From positions 49,953,812 through 50,017,811 of the forward strand of contig NC_060259.1 in NCBI RefSeq assembly GCF_921293095.1: a stretch of DNA of 64,000 nt. The letters are read 5' to 3'. The number at the start of each line of letters is the position of its first letter. Position 1 is the first letter of the stretch. Below the pieces are notes generated by a model. The model was not told the origin of the DNA and did no database searches. It worked only from the letters and a program-made list of their open reading frames with translations. The stretch is from Ischnura elegans (Eukaryota > Arthropoda > Insecta > Odonata > Coenagrionidae). The translations under genes and the position numbers were made by a program. Below are positions 13,913 to 27,800 of the stretch, in pieces.

Positions 13913-14180
13913 CAAGAGCGGATCCAGGATTTTTTTTCTGGGGGGGCACAAGGGTCTGACAGGCAAACGGTCTTCTCGTATTTAAGATTAAAAACAACAT
14001 GCAACAATTACTGTACGAAATATTCTCTTTATTTTAATATGAAAGTTATTAATCTGAAATTAAATGATTGAGGCTCTGCAATACATAAAACAAAATGAAC
14101 GCAATGATAACCGTATCAAAAATCTAGTCCATTTCTTAAGCTTTCGGGAGGGGGGCACCCCTTCCCTAAATCCACCTATG
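13913..14180. mobile_element. Short hAT-like MITE (268 bp) with 8-bp target duplication
   Basis: The octamer CATACTGA occurs at 13905-13912 and 14181-14188, exactly flanking the element. The left end reads CAAGAGCGGATCCAGG and the reverse complement of the right end CATAGGTGGATTTAGG, an imperfect terminal inverted repeat of the CANRGGYGGATYYAGG type. G-rich and C-rich tracts lie just inside the ends (around 13940 and 14150). The 81-residue open frame beginning at 14064 ends at 14309, beyond the element, and looks like chance. Diverged ends suggest an old insertion, though the target duplication is intact. Confidence 0.75.
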
Positions 14181-14188
14181 CATACTGA

Positions 14189-17100
14189 GGAGATTCTGGA
14201 GCTAGACTATCTTTGCAAGTCAAATGAATATTTTTTACTTCAAACTGAATATCAGTATCAGTCTCCTCCATTAGAACTGTTAAGAAGGATACTTGAAGCA
14301 AGGTACTGATATGACCTCAATCTACCAATTTGAAATATTTAACTTTTCAAGACTGATCGTAAAAAAATTTGAAATTTCCAATGAAAAAGGTCACTTCATT
14401 CTTGCATTAACTGGACGTTTACATTTTAACTTCAATTGTATTTTAATTAACTTCAAACTATGCGACAGTTGAAATAACGAAATAGGGAAACTGAATAATT
14501 TATTTAAGTCTGCTTTAACTCCTATTCTTAAGTAACTAGTGATTATATGTACCTGTGTGTACATATTTTTTCACAAATTGGAATGAATTAACCTATACTG
14601 AGTTTATCTTCAAATGTTTTCATGAATTTAGATTACCCTTTTTAGCAAATTCTTGACTCTTTCATACATTTTTCCTGACATTAGCAAATTCCCATCACGT
14701 ACCCAATGTCCTAAGTAGACAAGCTGATGTCCCCTGCACTAAAATGCAGCATCAGGATAGGCCACAGTACTGATGCAGATTTGGAAGTAAAACCAGCCTA
14801 GCGCACATCAGGAGATGAAAAGCTTTTCATGACAAACTTGATCCAAGGGCACTAGCAAGTGAGCTAGCTTTAACTGTCATGAAAAAATTTACCAAATTGG
14901 AAACAACCAAGGAAGATGCTAGCCATAACTATCGCATGCAATGGTAAACTGGGACCGAAATTTAACTGTTGATTGTTTTAATTAATAAATACAGGGGGCA
15001 AGAACTTGCCATATTAAAAAAAACTGAACAGAAAGCATAAAATGTTGAGCCGAGAAGACAATATAAAAATCAGATCAGTTGATAGAAGTCCATGATTACA
15101 GAGAAACAGCACACAAGAATCATCCGCTAGCATGTCAACTACAAGGCATTTTTAAGATCTAAACCTAAAACTCTTCAGTCAGCATCATCATGCTTAACTG
15201 AACTGTTTCCTATAGGGCAAAAGTGTCACCAATAGCACCGGGTTTTCAAACAATACATTAGAATCTTGGGCCACAGAAAATATGTGTTACAGGGCAAAAA
15301 AATCATCGAAACATAAAACCTTACTTCGGAGCTATGTAGTCTATGCTTTGATTGGCATATAAATTGCAATGAGGTGGCTATAAAAATTAATGTATACTAA
15401 AACTCAAATTATAATATAGCTTTCTCATCTCTTAAAATTAAGATATATTCTGTTTTCAGGCTGATTAAGAAGTTTTTCTTACTCCTAATAGCAACTTTTC
15501 ACATAGTAACACCTACGTATCACTCAGCTCTCACAACTGGCCAACTTGACGTTAGCTGTTTGATGCCTTTCAATACTACATAAATAACTTTCAACATGAA
15601 AACCACACACACAGTAAAACATAAAGCCATATTGTCAAAGCACGGTTGCAAACAATTAACATGCAGACAAGAATGAATGATGACACTCTTTCAATCACAT
15701 AACATCTCATGCCAGGCACAAATAATTTTTATCGATAAGTGTACCATGTTTAATTATCAGGATTACTTTTTCCATTTCCCACCAAGAAAGTCTTTTAGGA
15801 GGGTCATTGCTCAATAAAATCACCCATTATTTGTGTCCAAACATATTATGCTCATACAAATTGAAAACTTTCAGATTTAACGCATGCAGTAAAACAAAAA
15901 TAAAATATCAATAAGGCCATAAGGGTTAAGTAGAGACTCTATTAAAAAAGCAAGGCCCACCAAATCAGTTGAAATATGTGGAGCAAATCATGCATAATCT
16001 GTCAAACGATTTATGCATGTTATACTTTAAATAAATAAATTTATGGTCAAAGAGTGACGTTATACTGATTCAACAGTTTTGTAGTGATTTCATTGTAAAA
16101 AGGCAACTCTTTGAGTTACCCTTTGTGATGGGCATATCCTTCAAGTTACCTCATACTATACTGGTCACCATCAGAATTCAAGTTTAAATTCCAAGAAGAT
16201 GCTTGACGCAGCAAGGAAGTAAAGTAAATCCATAAGATAGTCCCCACTCATTGCAACAACAACCCAGCAACAAAATATTCAATAACTGAAGAAAATATTT
16301 CAATTTAAACGCTTAAATTAACTTCATTAAAATTTGAATAAGCAATCCATAATCTAATCAATAGCTTTGTTCAGCTAACACTAGTAAACCAGATACTATA
16401 ACTATTTATCAAGGCTCAGTCGACCAGTCAAACTTAACTCAAATTTAAGTATGGCATTACAAAATATGCGGATCAAAATATAGAACTACATTTATAAATT
16501 GATAGCTGCTGTTTCCTTCACAGCCAATTTAAGCTCCCCAGACTTCACCAATATGAAATGCATGGATAACTATGCATTTTATTTCACCCTCTTGAAGTCA
16601 GTAGGTTTTTTCAATAAGACACTGCCAAAATTTAGACAACATTACAGGACCATTGATCAATTTCACTGGCACCTCAAAGCCTTGGTGTGACTGACTGGAA
16701 GCTATTACAAACAATGAGCACTTATTGATTCCTCCATATTGCATGCACGACAGCGGTTTGTATTTACATTGTAATTATAGTCTGTATTGCCTTGAATTGT
16801 ATTCTCCCTTCACGTTTAGGCACTCATTTTGTGACACATCAAATTGAGATTTCATCAGATAAACAAATTATTAATACATTTGTCATTGTAAAACATTTCC
16901 ACAGGTAAATATTTGCAGTTATTTTTTGTGATTTATGAGGATACCTATGAGCATAATAGACACATGCCTATGCCTTTCAAAAGAGCACGTACTAACCACT
17001 GCCTATGTTTTTTGCACAACTTGTGCGAGGAAAATTGTCTATGTGTGTATATTATATAGTCATGTATAATTATTGCCTCAAATTTATTCAATGACAAAAA

Positions 17101-20100
17101 CTGCACAGCACACTCTGCTCTGTAAGCAGAGCTCAAACACAAGTGGTGCACCAATTTATTAATGGTCACAGTAACCCACAAAATACTAGCCCATTAACAA
17201 GGCTAATGAGAGATATGGCTCTAGGCATTTAAGTGAACATTTTCAGATGTCATTGACGAAAGCAAATAATCATTATCACTTTCAACATGTGGTCAATATT
17301 CACGGCTATTTCACATATACAACAGCATTTTTTATTTCATGGTGAGGCATTATTTATAAATATGATCTCTAATTATATATACTTAGATGAAAATAATTTC
17401 CTCTTATTGCTATTTCATATGATCACGACTCTTATGGTTGCCAAATCCACTAAGGCATTCAGGGAGCTCAAAAGGAAAGTCATCTCGTGGTAACTGAATA
17501 TGATATGGTTAAGATCAATGCATGGGAAATTCATTTGACTATTGGTTAGTGACACCTACACCATCTAATGTAACTTTTTTAAAAAGGGAAAGCAGAAAAC
17601 TTATTTACATCGCAATTTTAACATGAAAAAAATCCCAAAAATGAGTTCTTGATCGCATCTAATGTTTACCAATAGGAACTTAAAGAAGAAACAATGGAAT
17701 ACAAACCCAAATCCTTCATTAGGAGCACTACAAATGCATTTCTCTTAACTTACTGCTAGAGGACGATTTGCTTGATCTAGCAACGCTAAGGAACGGCAGA
17801 GTAATTATGAAAGAGAAAGAACAACTTGGGTGTCTTGTTGGCAAAATAGTTGAAAACTGTCAATTAAACTTTCATAATACATATAGCTATTTAATTATTT
17901 GAATATATGTTTCAGTAATGATGAAATTATACTGATCATGAGGTGAATACTGTTCCATAATTTCCAACATTGATGACCTATCACATTTCTCTGAATATAT
18001 ATGTTTTTATTTCAGTTTCAACTTTTCAGTCAGGAACAGAGAAAATGCCATGGCATGAAGCCCATAAAAATCTTTGTAAATTATCACCTGTGTAATCAAT
18101 ACATGGAGGTAAGGGGCTCACTACTCCCTTTTGAAAAGTAATCAACACTTCCTATATTCACTATGCCTTCTTCACATTTGCTACTGTTACCTTGAAATAC
18201 ATACTATGCTACGATAACTTCTTCCAAGCACAGAAACTAAGTCAACATGCTTCAATGGGTCAATGCTAGAAAAATTATGTCACCGAAAACTCATTCTAAA
18301 AAAAAAAGGGGGACCAAAAGATTTACTAGCTTCGGTGTGAGAGCTGCATAAAAATGTCAAGGAAGGACCAAGAGAGCATGAGAGAAAAGGAGAGAGTACT
18401 TCAGATGAGCTGGAGTAATTAGATCAGGAAGAAATGAGAAGAAGAGCAAGAGAGAGAGGCCATTGGCACCTAGAGCTGTTTAGTGAGGAGGGGAGAACAC
18501 CATTTGCTTCATATCCAAGCACCACTTAAACCGCATTCACAAATCTCAGGAACTTTAAATGTTGACTAGTCACATACACACCCACATGCACACACTTCAC
18601 AGATACCGAAGTATGACAACCATACAGAGAAACCCTCAAGAGATGTGCATAGTAACCACTTATCCAAATCTGCCAACTATAATTACCTCAATATTTCCCT
18701 CTCCCTGCTTTAACCAAGGGTTTTCATTTATAATAAATCAATAACTATATTAATAATAATAATAATAATATAATATCACAACTTGCTGCTGATTGGGTTT
18801 TAAGTTGCTTTATAATATCCCAAAGCAGTCTCTGTTTCTCACTCCATATTGCAGAGCAATAATACTGTGAAATAATCTCTAGAAATTAAAATAAAGGATA
18901 ACAGACAACTATTTTAGTAAGGAAACAAATGTGTACTCATTCATTCAAACACTGTGACATAAGAGGAATGCTTCTGCTGGTCTATAGTTACTTATTCTTG
19001 CTCTCCATCGGAAACATGAATTTTTCAACGTATGCAAATGGAAGATCAGCTATTTTTTTAATATTGATCGGGTACTACTCCATGCACCCTACTATGCATA
19101 TACAAAATGAGTGAGGATGCATTTCTTATAAATCACTTGTTTTAAAAAGGATTTAACTTTTAGTAGAAGGAATGCAATAAAATATAAACGACAAATTTGC
19201 CCTTGAATTTCATTCACAGCTTACTGTAAAACTTCTATAAAACAAAACCAACAAAATGCACTTGCACCCACTAAACGTGTAACTTGAGATCCTAAAGTGT
19301 GATCACATAGTGCTTCAACAGTAAAAAATGTCTTGCTGAAATATGTACAGCGACATTCCTTCAACGCTAAAAATACAATAACTGTGATCATTATTTTTAA
19401 TACATGTTGTACTAACGTGATATTTCATTTCTATCAAATCTTAACCATTTCTATTAAAAATGATCTTGATGAACATTTGCTTACGCCTTACCTCATTAAA
19501 ATTGAGTTTTATGGGCTATCTATCAAGTCTGTAGCAAATTTTTTACCCAGGTCACTATGCATTTCTAGGTATACTATAGTTACAATGTATTTTATTCTAT
19601 CACAGCTCTTTACAGTTGCCCTTTAAAAGTAAAAAAATACAAAAAAGGAAGATGCTTGCCCAACATGCAACAAATCACTTCCCGGTAGTTGTTTATAGGA
19701 AACTCATGCATGTGTCGAAATATCGGTGATATTAACACGAAGTATAAAATTAGTGTCTTGCTATAAAAATCCTTCAACTATGCACTGTATCCAAGATAAC
19801 ACACCCTGACATGCTATCCAGGGAGATACTTCACCTGGACCAGAATATGAAACTTGGAAATGAGCAAGTATTGGAGCCTACTCGATGCAGTGTATTCTAA
19901 GTAAGTGTGCTTTGGTGTAAATCGAGAATTTTCGCACCAATATAACCCAACTAAACCAAAGTTACCTGCACTTTCACATAACAACAGATTTAAGTAGCAA
20001 AAACTTCTCAGTGCATTCCATAACATTTTTGCAAACATTAAAAATAATATCGAATTTAAAATTTTGTATGAATTTCCAACACTATAAATTTCCTTATACT

Positions 20101-20300
20101 TATCAACAAAAAGAAGAAAAATAAAACTTTGTAACAGTTATATAAGGTACCTATAATTAAAATGTTCACCAAGAGACTAGAAACTGTAACGAACTCTTAC
20201 TCCTTAAAGATTCAGATAACTATCTAACCACAATCATCTTTCCTTAATCAACCATAAGCACCATACTGGGCAGAAATAAAATACTCTATTTCAAAGCACT
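14189..20300. other. Intronic DNA with only simple-sequence features
   Basis: No exon or transposon was recognised. A purine-rich (GA-rich) tract lies at about 18356-18465 and a short (TAA)n microsatellite at 18751-18770. Open frames here are short and without domains. Confidence 0.55.
18751..18770. repeat. (TAA)n microsatellite
   Basis: A run of about seven TAA units, followed by further A/T sequence. Confidence 0.9.
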
Positions 20301-20321
20301 CTCAACAAATTCATCCAATAT

Positions 20322-20332
20322 TTTAATTTAAT
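20322..20332 (-). promoter_or_regulatory. Candidate poly(A) signals (ATTAAA twice) of the proximal exon
   Basis: On the minus strand two overlapping ATTAAA variants lie about 185 bases beyond the TAG stop at 20517-20519. No AATAAA is nearer. They are plausible cleavage signals for the shorter zinc-finger isoform, but inferred only. Confidence 0.35.
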
Positions 20333-20516
20333 ACCTCTATGAGTGCAAAGTTTACTTTACGGTATCTTGGGGTGCAGGAATGATTTCTTACAGGGGATTA
20401 GAGGACCAATAACATAAGAAGTGCAGAGGCTCATAAATTTGGCTACCACTACACGAGGACAAGATATAAAGCTCTGCAATCGCTTAGGCCTCCGAGATAT
20501 TTCTGACAGCCCCCTG

Positions 20517-21347
20517 CTACTGCCGATGTGGTTGCTGTTGAGGGGGCGGGTGCGAAATGGGAGGGGGGATCGCGGGGGGCGAGGGGTCAGCATCCACCAC
20601 AGGCTGGGGCCCCGGGGACAGGAACTTTCGCACAAACTTGGGAAAGTGGGTCTTCTCGTGGGCCTTGAGGATGGTGCTTCTCGAGAAGGTCTTCCCGCAG
20701 AGGGCACACTTAAAGGGACGCTCCCCCGTGTGGACTCGACAGTGGTCCTTCATGTGATGGCGCAGCTTGAAGGCTTTGCCACAGAACTCACACTTAAAAG
20801 GGCGATCGCCAGTATGCACGGGAAGGTGGCCGATGAGAGAGGTTACGTCGGCAAATGACTTCCCGCAGAACTTGCATAGCACGGTGTTCGACTGACTCCC
20901 GCCGACGCCTCCCTCGCCTTCCAAGTCCCCGTCAATCCCCCCACCCCCCCCGCTGCCGTCCTCCAGCTCCTCCTCGTCCGTCACACCAAAGTCCACGACG
21001 TCGGCCGTGACGGAGGCCGTCTCAGGGTCGAGCGTGTCCCTGGGGTGCATGGGGTGGAAGGGGTGGGGGGGCAGGTGAGGGTGGGGGTGGAGGAGGGTGA
21101 GTGGAGGGGGGTGGGGCGAGGGCGGAGGGTGGCGGAAGTCCACCAGGTTGAGCGGCTCGATGGCCGATGGCGGGGTCGGAGGAGGCAGGAGGGGTGTGTG
21201 GGCTTGCTCTCGGTATTTAAGCGTCTCAAGACTGTGCGAGAGGATGTGTCTCGTAAGCTTGCTCTGGTGGGGGAAGGAGGCCCCACAATACATGCAGGGA
21301 AACAGCTTTGGAGGACCCTGGCTCCCATCTTGCTCCCCCACTGTCTC
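20517..21347 (-). CDS. Proximal alternative terminal exon, four C2H2 zinc fingers (BTB-ZF gene)
   Basis: This exon encodes 276 residues and ends in TAG. It begins at 21347 after the acceptor TTTCATATTTGCAG and opens in phase 0 as ETVGEQDGSQGPPK. Counting two extra residues of the open frame before the splice site, finger 1 is C20/C23/H36/H40. A Pro/His-rich spacer follows (57-103), then an acidic-glycine stretch (124-152) and a tandem trio: C160/C163/H176/H180, C188/C191/H204/H208 and C216/C219/H232/H236. These have HTGDRPFKC and HTGERPFKC linkers. After the fingers comes FPKFVRKFLSPG and a Pro/Gln-rich tail. Base composition is strongly GC-rich, unlike the surrounding intron and unlike the distal zinc-finger exon, but like the second half of the BTB exon. 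Its 5' phase matches the linker exon donor, so it is an alternative to the distal exon. A carboxyl-terminal DNA-binding role is inferred from the family. Confidence 0.9.
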   Translation of the reverse strand, partial: ETVGEQDGSQGPPKLFPCMYCGASFPHQSKLTRHILSHSLETLKYREQAHTPLLPPPTPPSAIEPLNLVDFRHPPPSPHPPPLTLLHPHPHLPPHPFHPMHPRDTLDPETASVTADVVDFGVTDEEELEDGSGGGGGIDGDLEGEGGVGGSQSNTVLCKFCGKSFADVTSLIGHLPVHTGDRPFKCEFCGKAFKLRHHMKDHCRVHTGERPFKCALCGKTFSRSTILKAHEKTHFPKFVRKFLSPGPQPVVDADPSPPAIPPPISHPPPQQQPHRQ

Positions 21348-23377
21348 CTGCAAATATGAAACAAAAGAACATCAACTTCTTGAAGTCCTTCTATCCAGCA
21401 ACAGCACAAGAAGTTGACGCTCATTTGTCCAGTGATGGGAATTCAAATTTTTTTAGCCAATTGTTTCTTTCTTTAAAAAAGGAGACCAGTAAGCTTCCCC
21501 CAATGCTGATCCCCAAACTTCAATTGAGAGGTTTTTCTGTGTAAAGCCATAGTTTTAAACTGCTATGGCAAATGAATGTCAACTTCTCAATGCAACAATT
21601 TCCATCCTCAAGACATGCAAGCAGAAGGATATATAAATGACATAATGATGCAAATTAATTGACAAATAGGTAATACAGAATTACCAACATGAACACCTTC
21701 ACATGCAGTGGAAAGAAAATACACAAAAATTTAAAATGAATCACTCCATAAATACTTAAAAACCATGAGAAGTTATATTCATAAAGAAAATTAGGCTCAC
21801 CAAACCATAGCTTTCGAGCCAAAGATGAGTTGTGGTTAACATAACATGTTCTATCACACACATCCTAAAATATATTTAAATCTACAACAATAATAGCACT
21901 TCAGAAAAATTAGGAATTAGCACCAAATAAGCAAATTAAAGTGAGTAACCCATAACATTTCCTCGAAATACTGAAAAATTAGACTGTAAAATTGGAAGTT
22001 ATTTTTACTCAGTTCCATCAAATATACTCATGCTTCCCCAAAATCACATTCAAGTAAGATGCTTTCTCACTGCATAACACAATATATTTTTAAGACAGAT
22101 AAGCAAAGATGCAAGTGCAACATGAATGAGAGAATCTAATGGCAAAAATCCACTGCAGCAAAAAATTGAGACAACCAAAAATTTAATCAACAAGGAATAC
22201 ACATAATAGACTTATATTTTCCAATAAATTCACATTTTAATAGTGAAAAGATCTCCATCCAAGACACACTGTATCTAGTTACACGCTTCATGACCATTGT
22301 GATGCTGATTATGATAACAGTTTCTCCACACTGCATAATGGTATGTTGAGAAATGCCAATTGCTAAAAATTCACGTTTTATTTAAATGTTACTGATGACC
22401 ATTCACCGCATTACTTAATGAAACTACATATACAGTAAATACCTACATACTCAGTAGGTAGCTTCAGTTCAAACTGCATTGGGCAACTGACTAGATACCT
22501 TCATATTTTATGAAACTTAAGTTGCATAATTATTCTTCTTGTAGCAAAAGAATGTGTCTAAAACTATTTCTGAAATAAAATTATAAATAAACCCATAAAA
22601 TCTATTCCGTTCAAAAGTAATAATGATAAATTCTTCTAATTGAAACAGGAATGCTGGAAAATATAGTCATTTCCAGATGATTCTCGCACATTAGTTAAGT
22701 TATTTAGGGCCATTATCATGCATACCTATCCTGGAAATATAACGACACTCAATTTCATAGAAAATAATTATTTGTCTTGAGGTAGCTAACCCTATTAATC
22801 TCAATTTCACAGCACAACAAAGAATTAATGCTGGAGTGATACTACAGCACTACACAGAAAAGTATCAGATACATTACTTGGCTTTATATTCACTGGCAGC
22901 TTCAATATAAAATTAAATTTGATTGGCATTCTCTGTTATAACAAGTGGCATATTGAAATCATAAGATGAATTCAATCAGCTAAAGCTGTCAGAGGTATAA
23001 TACATACTCAAATTTTGGCTGTCACAGTAAATTTTTCATTCCAAGTTTAAAGACACCCTTCAATTTTTCCGTAATAATCTCCTAAGATTTGATCATAGGT
23101 CACAGGGAAAAACATGCCGTTTAACCCCAAAGAACGCATCACAAAAAGAAAGCTTATCAAAAGTCTAGAATACTTAGATCATGAAAGCTCCAACAAACAC
23201 ATATTATGCATGCACTGCCCATGCTCATGTTTAATGGAAACATTTCAATGAAAGATCAAATATCAAAATATTCAAGCATGAAAAATGCATGATGAAGGGA
23301 AGTTCCACTCGGATAATGCATTACTTTTCTCTCGAAAGCAGTCAGATTCACAGCAATGTAAAATTACGATGAAAAAC
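21348..23377. other. Intronic DNA, nothing recognised
   Basis: AT-rich intron 5' of the proximal zinc-finger exon. No domain-bearing frame or repeat was found. Confidence 0.55.
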
Positions 23378-23569
23378 CTACTCTTAGTAAAGAAAGATCT
23401 GAGGTTTTCCCGGCGTATGCTGTTGTTGAAGTTTATTCGGGATTGCCACCGGATAAGGTTCTCCATCTCTGCCGACGTTTCGATGGACGACTCGGCCATC
23501 GAAACGTCGGCAGAGATGGAGAACCTTATCCGGTGGCAATCCCGAATAAACTTCAACTACTCTTAGTAA
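23378..23569. mobile_element. Fold-back retroelement insertion with 13-bp target duplication
   Basis: CTACTCTTAGTAA occurs at 23378-23390 and 23557-23569 and brackets a 166-bp insertion. The insertion has a 34-base head (23391-23424) followed by a long palindrome: arm 23425-23490 pairs with 23492-23557 over 66 bases with one mismatch (A23487/G23495) and essentially no loop. The right arm runs into the right-hand duplication. Near the centre a stem GATGG/CCATC is followed by GAAACGTCGGC. Target duplications of this length are typical of target-primed reverse transcription (LINE, SINE or Penelope-like). Open frames on both strands here are symmetric by-products of the palindrome, not genes. The family is not identified. 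Confidence 0.85.
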
Positions 23570-24160
23570 CCTTGCGCATATTAAACTCCATACACCTATC
23601 ACACCGTTTTTCTTAAATAACTAAATTAAGAATAACATCATGAATAATTAATTTGAGGAGTAGGTTCTGATACTATAACACTCATCGACATGATAAGTCT
23701 TATACTCTTCTCTACCTTCATTCTCAGGCAACCTAACCCAACATTACCTTTCCTACTGGTTTAAGTACATACGACTTAAAGCCCAAAATCCTGTATCTTC
23801 TACATACATACTCTGTTTTTCTGTAGTCATCATGATAGTCTAACGTCATGATGACAGAGGAAAACAAATAGTGGAACAGATAAAATAGCAGGTGGGCTGT
23901 AAGCACATTTCAATCATTTGATTTGTGCACATGGCACAGTTAAGCCAGGTAAGACACCACGCCAAAACACATAATATTATATTCATTAACCGAGCCTTTA
24001 AGTTTGATAAGCTCCCTCCACTGCTATGGCCCTCATGCAGTATACATTCATTCTCCTTCATCCATATAGTCTGGACAGATTTTCTGTTATCCCTTTCTTT
24101 CCCATTCTGTGATTATAGATTGACGTACATACATATAACTAGAATTTTGTGAATATAGAT

Positions 24161-24848
24161 TAGAGATTCGATTCGAATCCTTGAAAGATTTGATTTTGGA
24201 TTCATGTCAATTGTGGAATTCTGTACATTGTGAAAGACACATTTCCCTAATACATGACCCTGATGGGTCAAATCCACAATGTCCACGAATACAAATCCAA
24301 AATTGAATCTTTTAGGGATTGTAATCAAACATCAAATGCATATTCACAAAATTCTTAAAATTTCGAAAAGTTACAGCATCCATGTATATTCACCTCCACG
24401 AATGTTTCATGAGCAATCAATAAGTAACTGAGTGACTCCTAGTTCCCACATTAGCTCAAAGGAAGTGCTATTTGTGGCTCTTGCATAGACAGCGAGAGAA
24501 ACAATTCCAGAAAGCACCAATTAGAAGTCCATAAACGAATTCAAATCCCAAGGCCAGGAAACCCTGTTAAGCTCAATGCCTCAATGTAAGCAATAGTGAT
24601 TTCGAAGGGTCATTATTTCCTATTTTGAGTTAACTATTTTAAACTGTGCTCTTAGATTGTAGTCACAGTAAGAAGAAATGGTAGCATTTATGTACAAGTC
24701 ATCCGCACTTAAACTTTAACATAGATAAGGGTATTATTTAGATGCCTTCGTGCTCTTGTTAAAATCTCATTGAATCCAAATTCAAATCCCTGAATCTTGA
24801 GGATTTGATGAATTTTGAGGGATTGAAAAATTTGATGACATATCCCTA
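24161..24848. mobile_element. Possible decayed hAT-like MITE
   Basis: The left end TAGAGATTCGATTCGAATCC and the reverse complement of the right end (TAGGGATATGTCATC) both start TAGRGAT. Both ends are dense in GATTTGA/GATTC motifs, which resembles the organisation of the element at 10696. The 8-base flanks (ATATAGAT and ACATATAA) agree at only five positions, so the target duplication is unproven. Confidence 0.35.
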
Positions 24849-27800
24849 ACATATAATATTATAAATATAAGATATTAAAATAAATATGAATGAATATTCA
24901 CTAGCAAGACAATGCATATCCAACAATTTTGGAGCTAAGCAAGATAAAAAAATTGTCTACACTTCAGTTAGGCACACAAACTGCTAGCAGTTTTGACAAG
25001 TCTCTACCACCAAGGAACCAAAAAAATGGAATACAAGATTAAATTGAGAGGTCAGCAAAAATGTCGCATTTCCAGATTTCCAACCAGAAATAGTGACTCC
25101 AGCGACTTGCTTGATCATACTCAGTTGGACTGACCCTTCACAGTATGAAATCGAATGATGTCAACAGGAAAAAGGTTGACCACATGAAAGGTGTTCCAAC
25201 CAAATTTTAAAATCCTTATGTAAAATCAAGAACAATGTCAACCCAGTGGGTATAAAATAGAAGTTTTCCTGTACACATATAAAAAATGGATCACGAAGGA
25301 AAAAAGAAACGAAATTCATTATGGCCATTTCGCAAAAATGAATACCTGAAAATTGTACTTACTAGGGCAATGGTAGTAAGATTTCACAAGGGCCACCAAA
25401 AATGTAAGCAAACTTTATATAAAGCTCTTGAATACATCCATTGACATGAAGCAAAATGGCCATAGAACACCAAAAATGTAATTTACAAGTGTGAGTATTC
25501 TTTTAAGAGTGGAAGAGTCATTCATTAAGTGCTTATCAACCAATGTATTTAGATGCACAAAGGTTAAGAAAAGACTTAGCTGTTTCACAAAATGACTTAG
25601 ACAATATGTATTTAGAGACAAGGTACTCAGCAGTGAGTCTACCTCAAGAGCTACTGAATGCTTACTCTACAAAATGACCACCGACAATCCCAAGATAGGC
25701 ACATTTCATAAAAACTATACAACTGCAGAGCAGTAATTTTATATACCTAGTTATACTGCAGCAATACCAAAATGATGGTAATTGTCAATACAGCCATTGA
25801 TAGCACAGCCAATACAGCACAATTGGAACAATAAAATAGGCAAAATATCTCCTTTCCCCAGACAAGGGTTTAAAAGAGGATCGTAATTGATGAATACTTA
25901 TAAGTTACCCTATTCCACTAAAAGGACAACACACACACGGGTATACACGACAAGAAACCACAAAAATGACACCACAGGCAAAAAAATTAAGAAAGCACTT
26001 GTAAGTTGCTTAAGGGGGATTAATAAAGTTGAGTTGGAAAAAGGTCTTTAAGGAAGTAGACCTTCACTTAATAACCTAATAGTGCCAATTTCCCATTAAT
26101 ACAATGCCTCTAAGGTTATGATTGAATTAGCCTAAATATGACTACAGACACACAATAATGATTATTGGACCCAATTTATTGATCTCACTGTTAGCTATCT
26201 ATCATAGCTGGCAACTAGTACTCAGAGAGATACAGTGCTCTTGAACTGGGACCTCAATAATGATGCCATAAGAAAGTCCTAGCTTGAAAGTCAACAGCTC
26301 AACATGTAAATACACAGCAACTTTAGGAATCTGATTTTTCAAGGAAGAAATTTACTTGAAACACTAAGCTAACATATTTATTAAAATTTCATTTTGTCAT
26401 TGAAGTTAAAACATCTTATATCATGTACAACTAGATTATGATAAGAAAAACAGTGAAATGGAATTGGAATAATATGGAGTGAGTAAGAGAAGATAATGAG
26501 AATTTAGGCTAAATGATTTATGGGAACTGAGAACACAGAGAGCTGATAGCATCAGCAAGGGTGGACAACTATAAACCCATCTGTCATTGCTTTTCCGCAA
26601 AACAAAATCATCAGCCAACTAACGTGATCAACATGTAAAAGAATATGACATTAGCAACCATGAGATCATACTCAGCATAAAACAGAAAGTTCATCTCTCA
26701 ATCAAAAATTATCGTACAAAAATGTGACATGAGCTTCAAGATGAATCACAGCATAACTCGGGTACCATAATCACAAATTTGAAAAAGTCATCTTCAATCA
26801 TCAAAACATTACAGAACAAGTACGTGAATTACACATTAAAAACTGAATAACACTGCATAACAGAGTAATTTAGAATACAATTGAGGCTCTAAAATTGGGA
26901 ATAAAACTCAAACAATTCTTTCAGTGAATACTAATACATCCTCGCTGGCACCTAAAACTTGGCTAAGGAAGCACCCATTATGACGAAGGTAAAAGAAACA
27001 TAAAATAAACTTAATAAATACATCAGAGTTAGAATATGTATTCCCTAATTTGCGTAGTAATGAACAAATAATATCTGTATGGGCGTAAAAGTTTTGATTA
27101 CCACGCTAACAACAAATTATGACCAATTTTCAGAGTAAGTATTATTCAAGGCAATTCACAATGATACAAAAAAATAAATTCTACTTAAGGGATACAACTC
27201 AGCAGACATGGCCAAAAATTAATTGAAATTTCAAAATGCCAATACCAGCATTCCTTAACAACAAGGAGAAGAACAAAAGATGCACAGAATACTAATGCCT
27301 CACATCAAAGTCGCCTCCCAAAGGTTATTTCAATAACAAATGATACTTCCACCATCTCAAGTGGGGAATAAATGAACAACATCACATTGGTGCCTAGGAA
27401 AATAACCAGCAGGTCAAAAAACAGTCATCTTACAATGTCAAGGTCAATAAAACTTTCCCATTCTCCTCAAAATCTCCAAACTTTTTCTCATAGCACAGCT
27501 CACTTGGCAATAATCTAGACTGCCTTTTCCTACTTTTCACTTTATGAAGCACCAGTACATACTCAAATGAATAGTGTAACAAGTAGTTCAGCCTTTCTAA
27601 ACAATAATTGCACCAGCATAGAAGTTAAAAAATGACCGATCAAAGGTGCTTGAAGCAATTGACTTCTCTCCTTTTCAGGGCTGCCTCCGAGGAAATTATG
27701 TTAATTTGAGAATTATCATTAATTTGATTAATTCTTCAGCTGCAGGTTGCAAGCCTTCCTCTGTGTGCAGAAATGGAGCCACTCCTTATTTTCCATGAAA

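Noticed and set aside
20421..21544. Plus-strand and other-frame open frames around the proximal zinc-finger exon
   Set aside because: GC-rich coding sequence leaves long accidental frames in other registers. The C2H2 frame explains the region.
23272..23602. Open frames of 72-94 codons on both strands
   Set aside because: They are produced by the palindromic fold-back insertion. The two strands translate to nearly the same peptide because the arms mirror each other.
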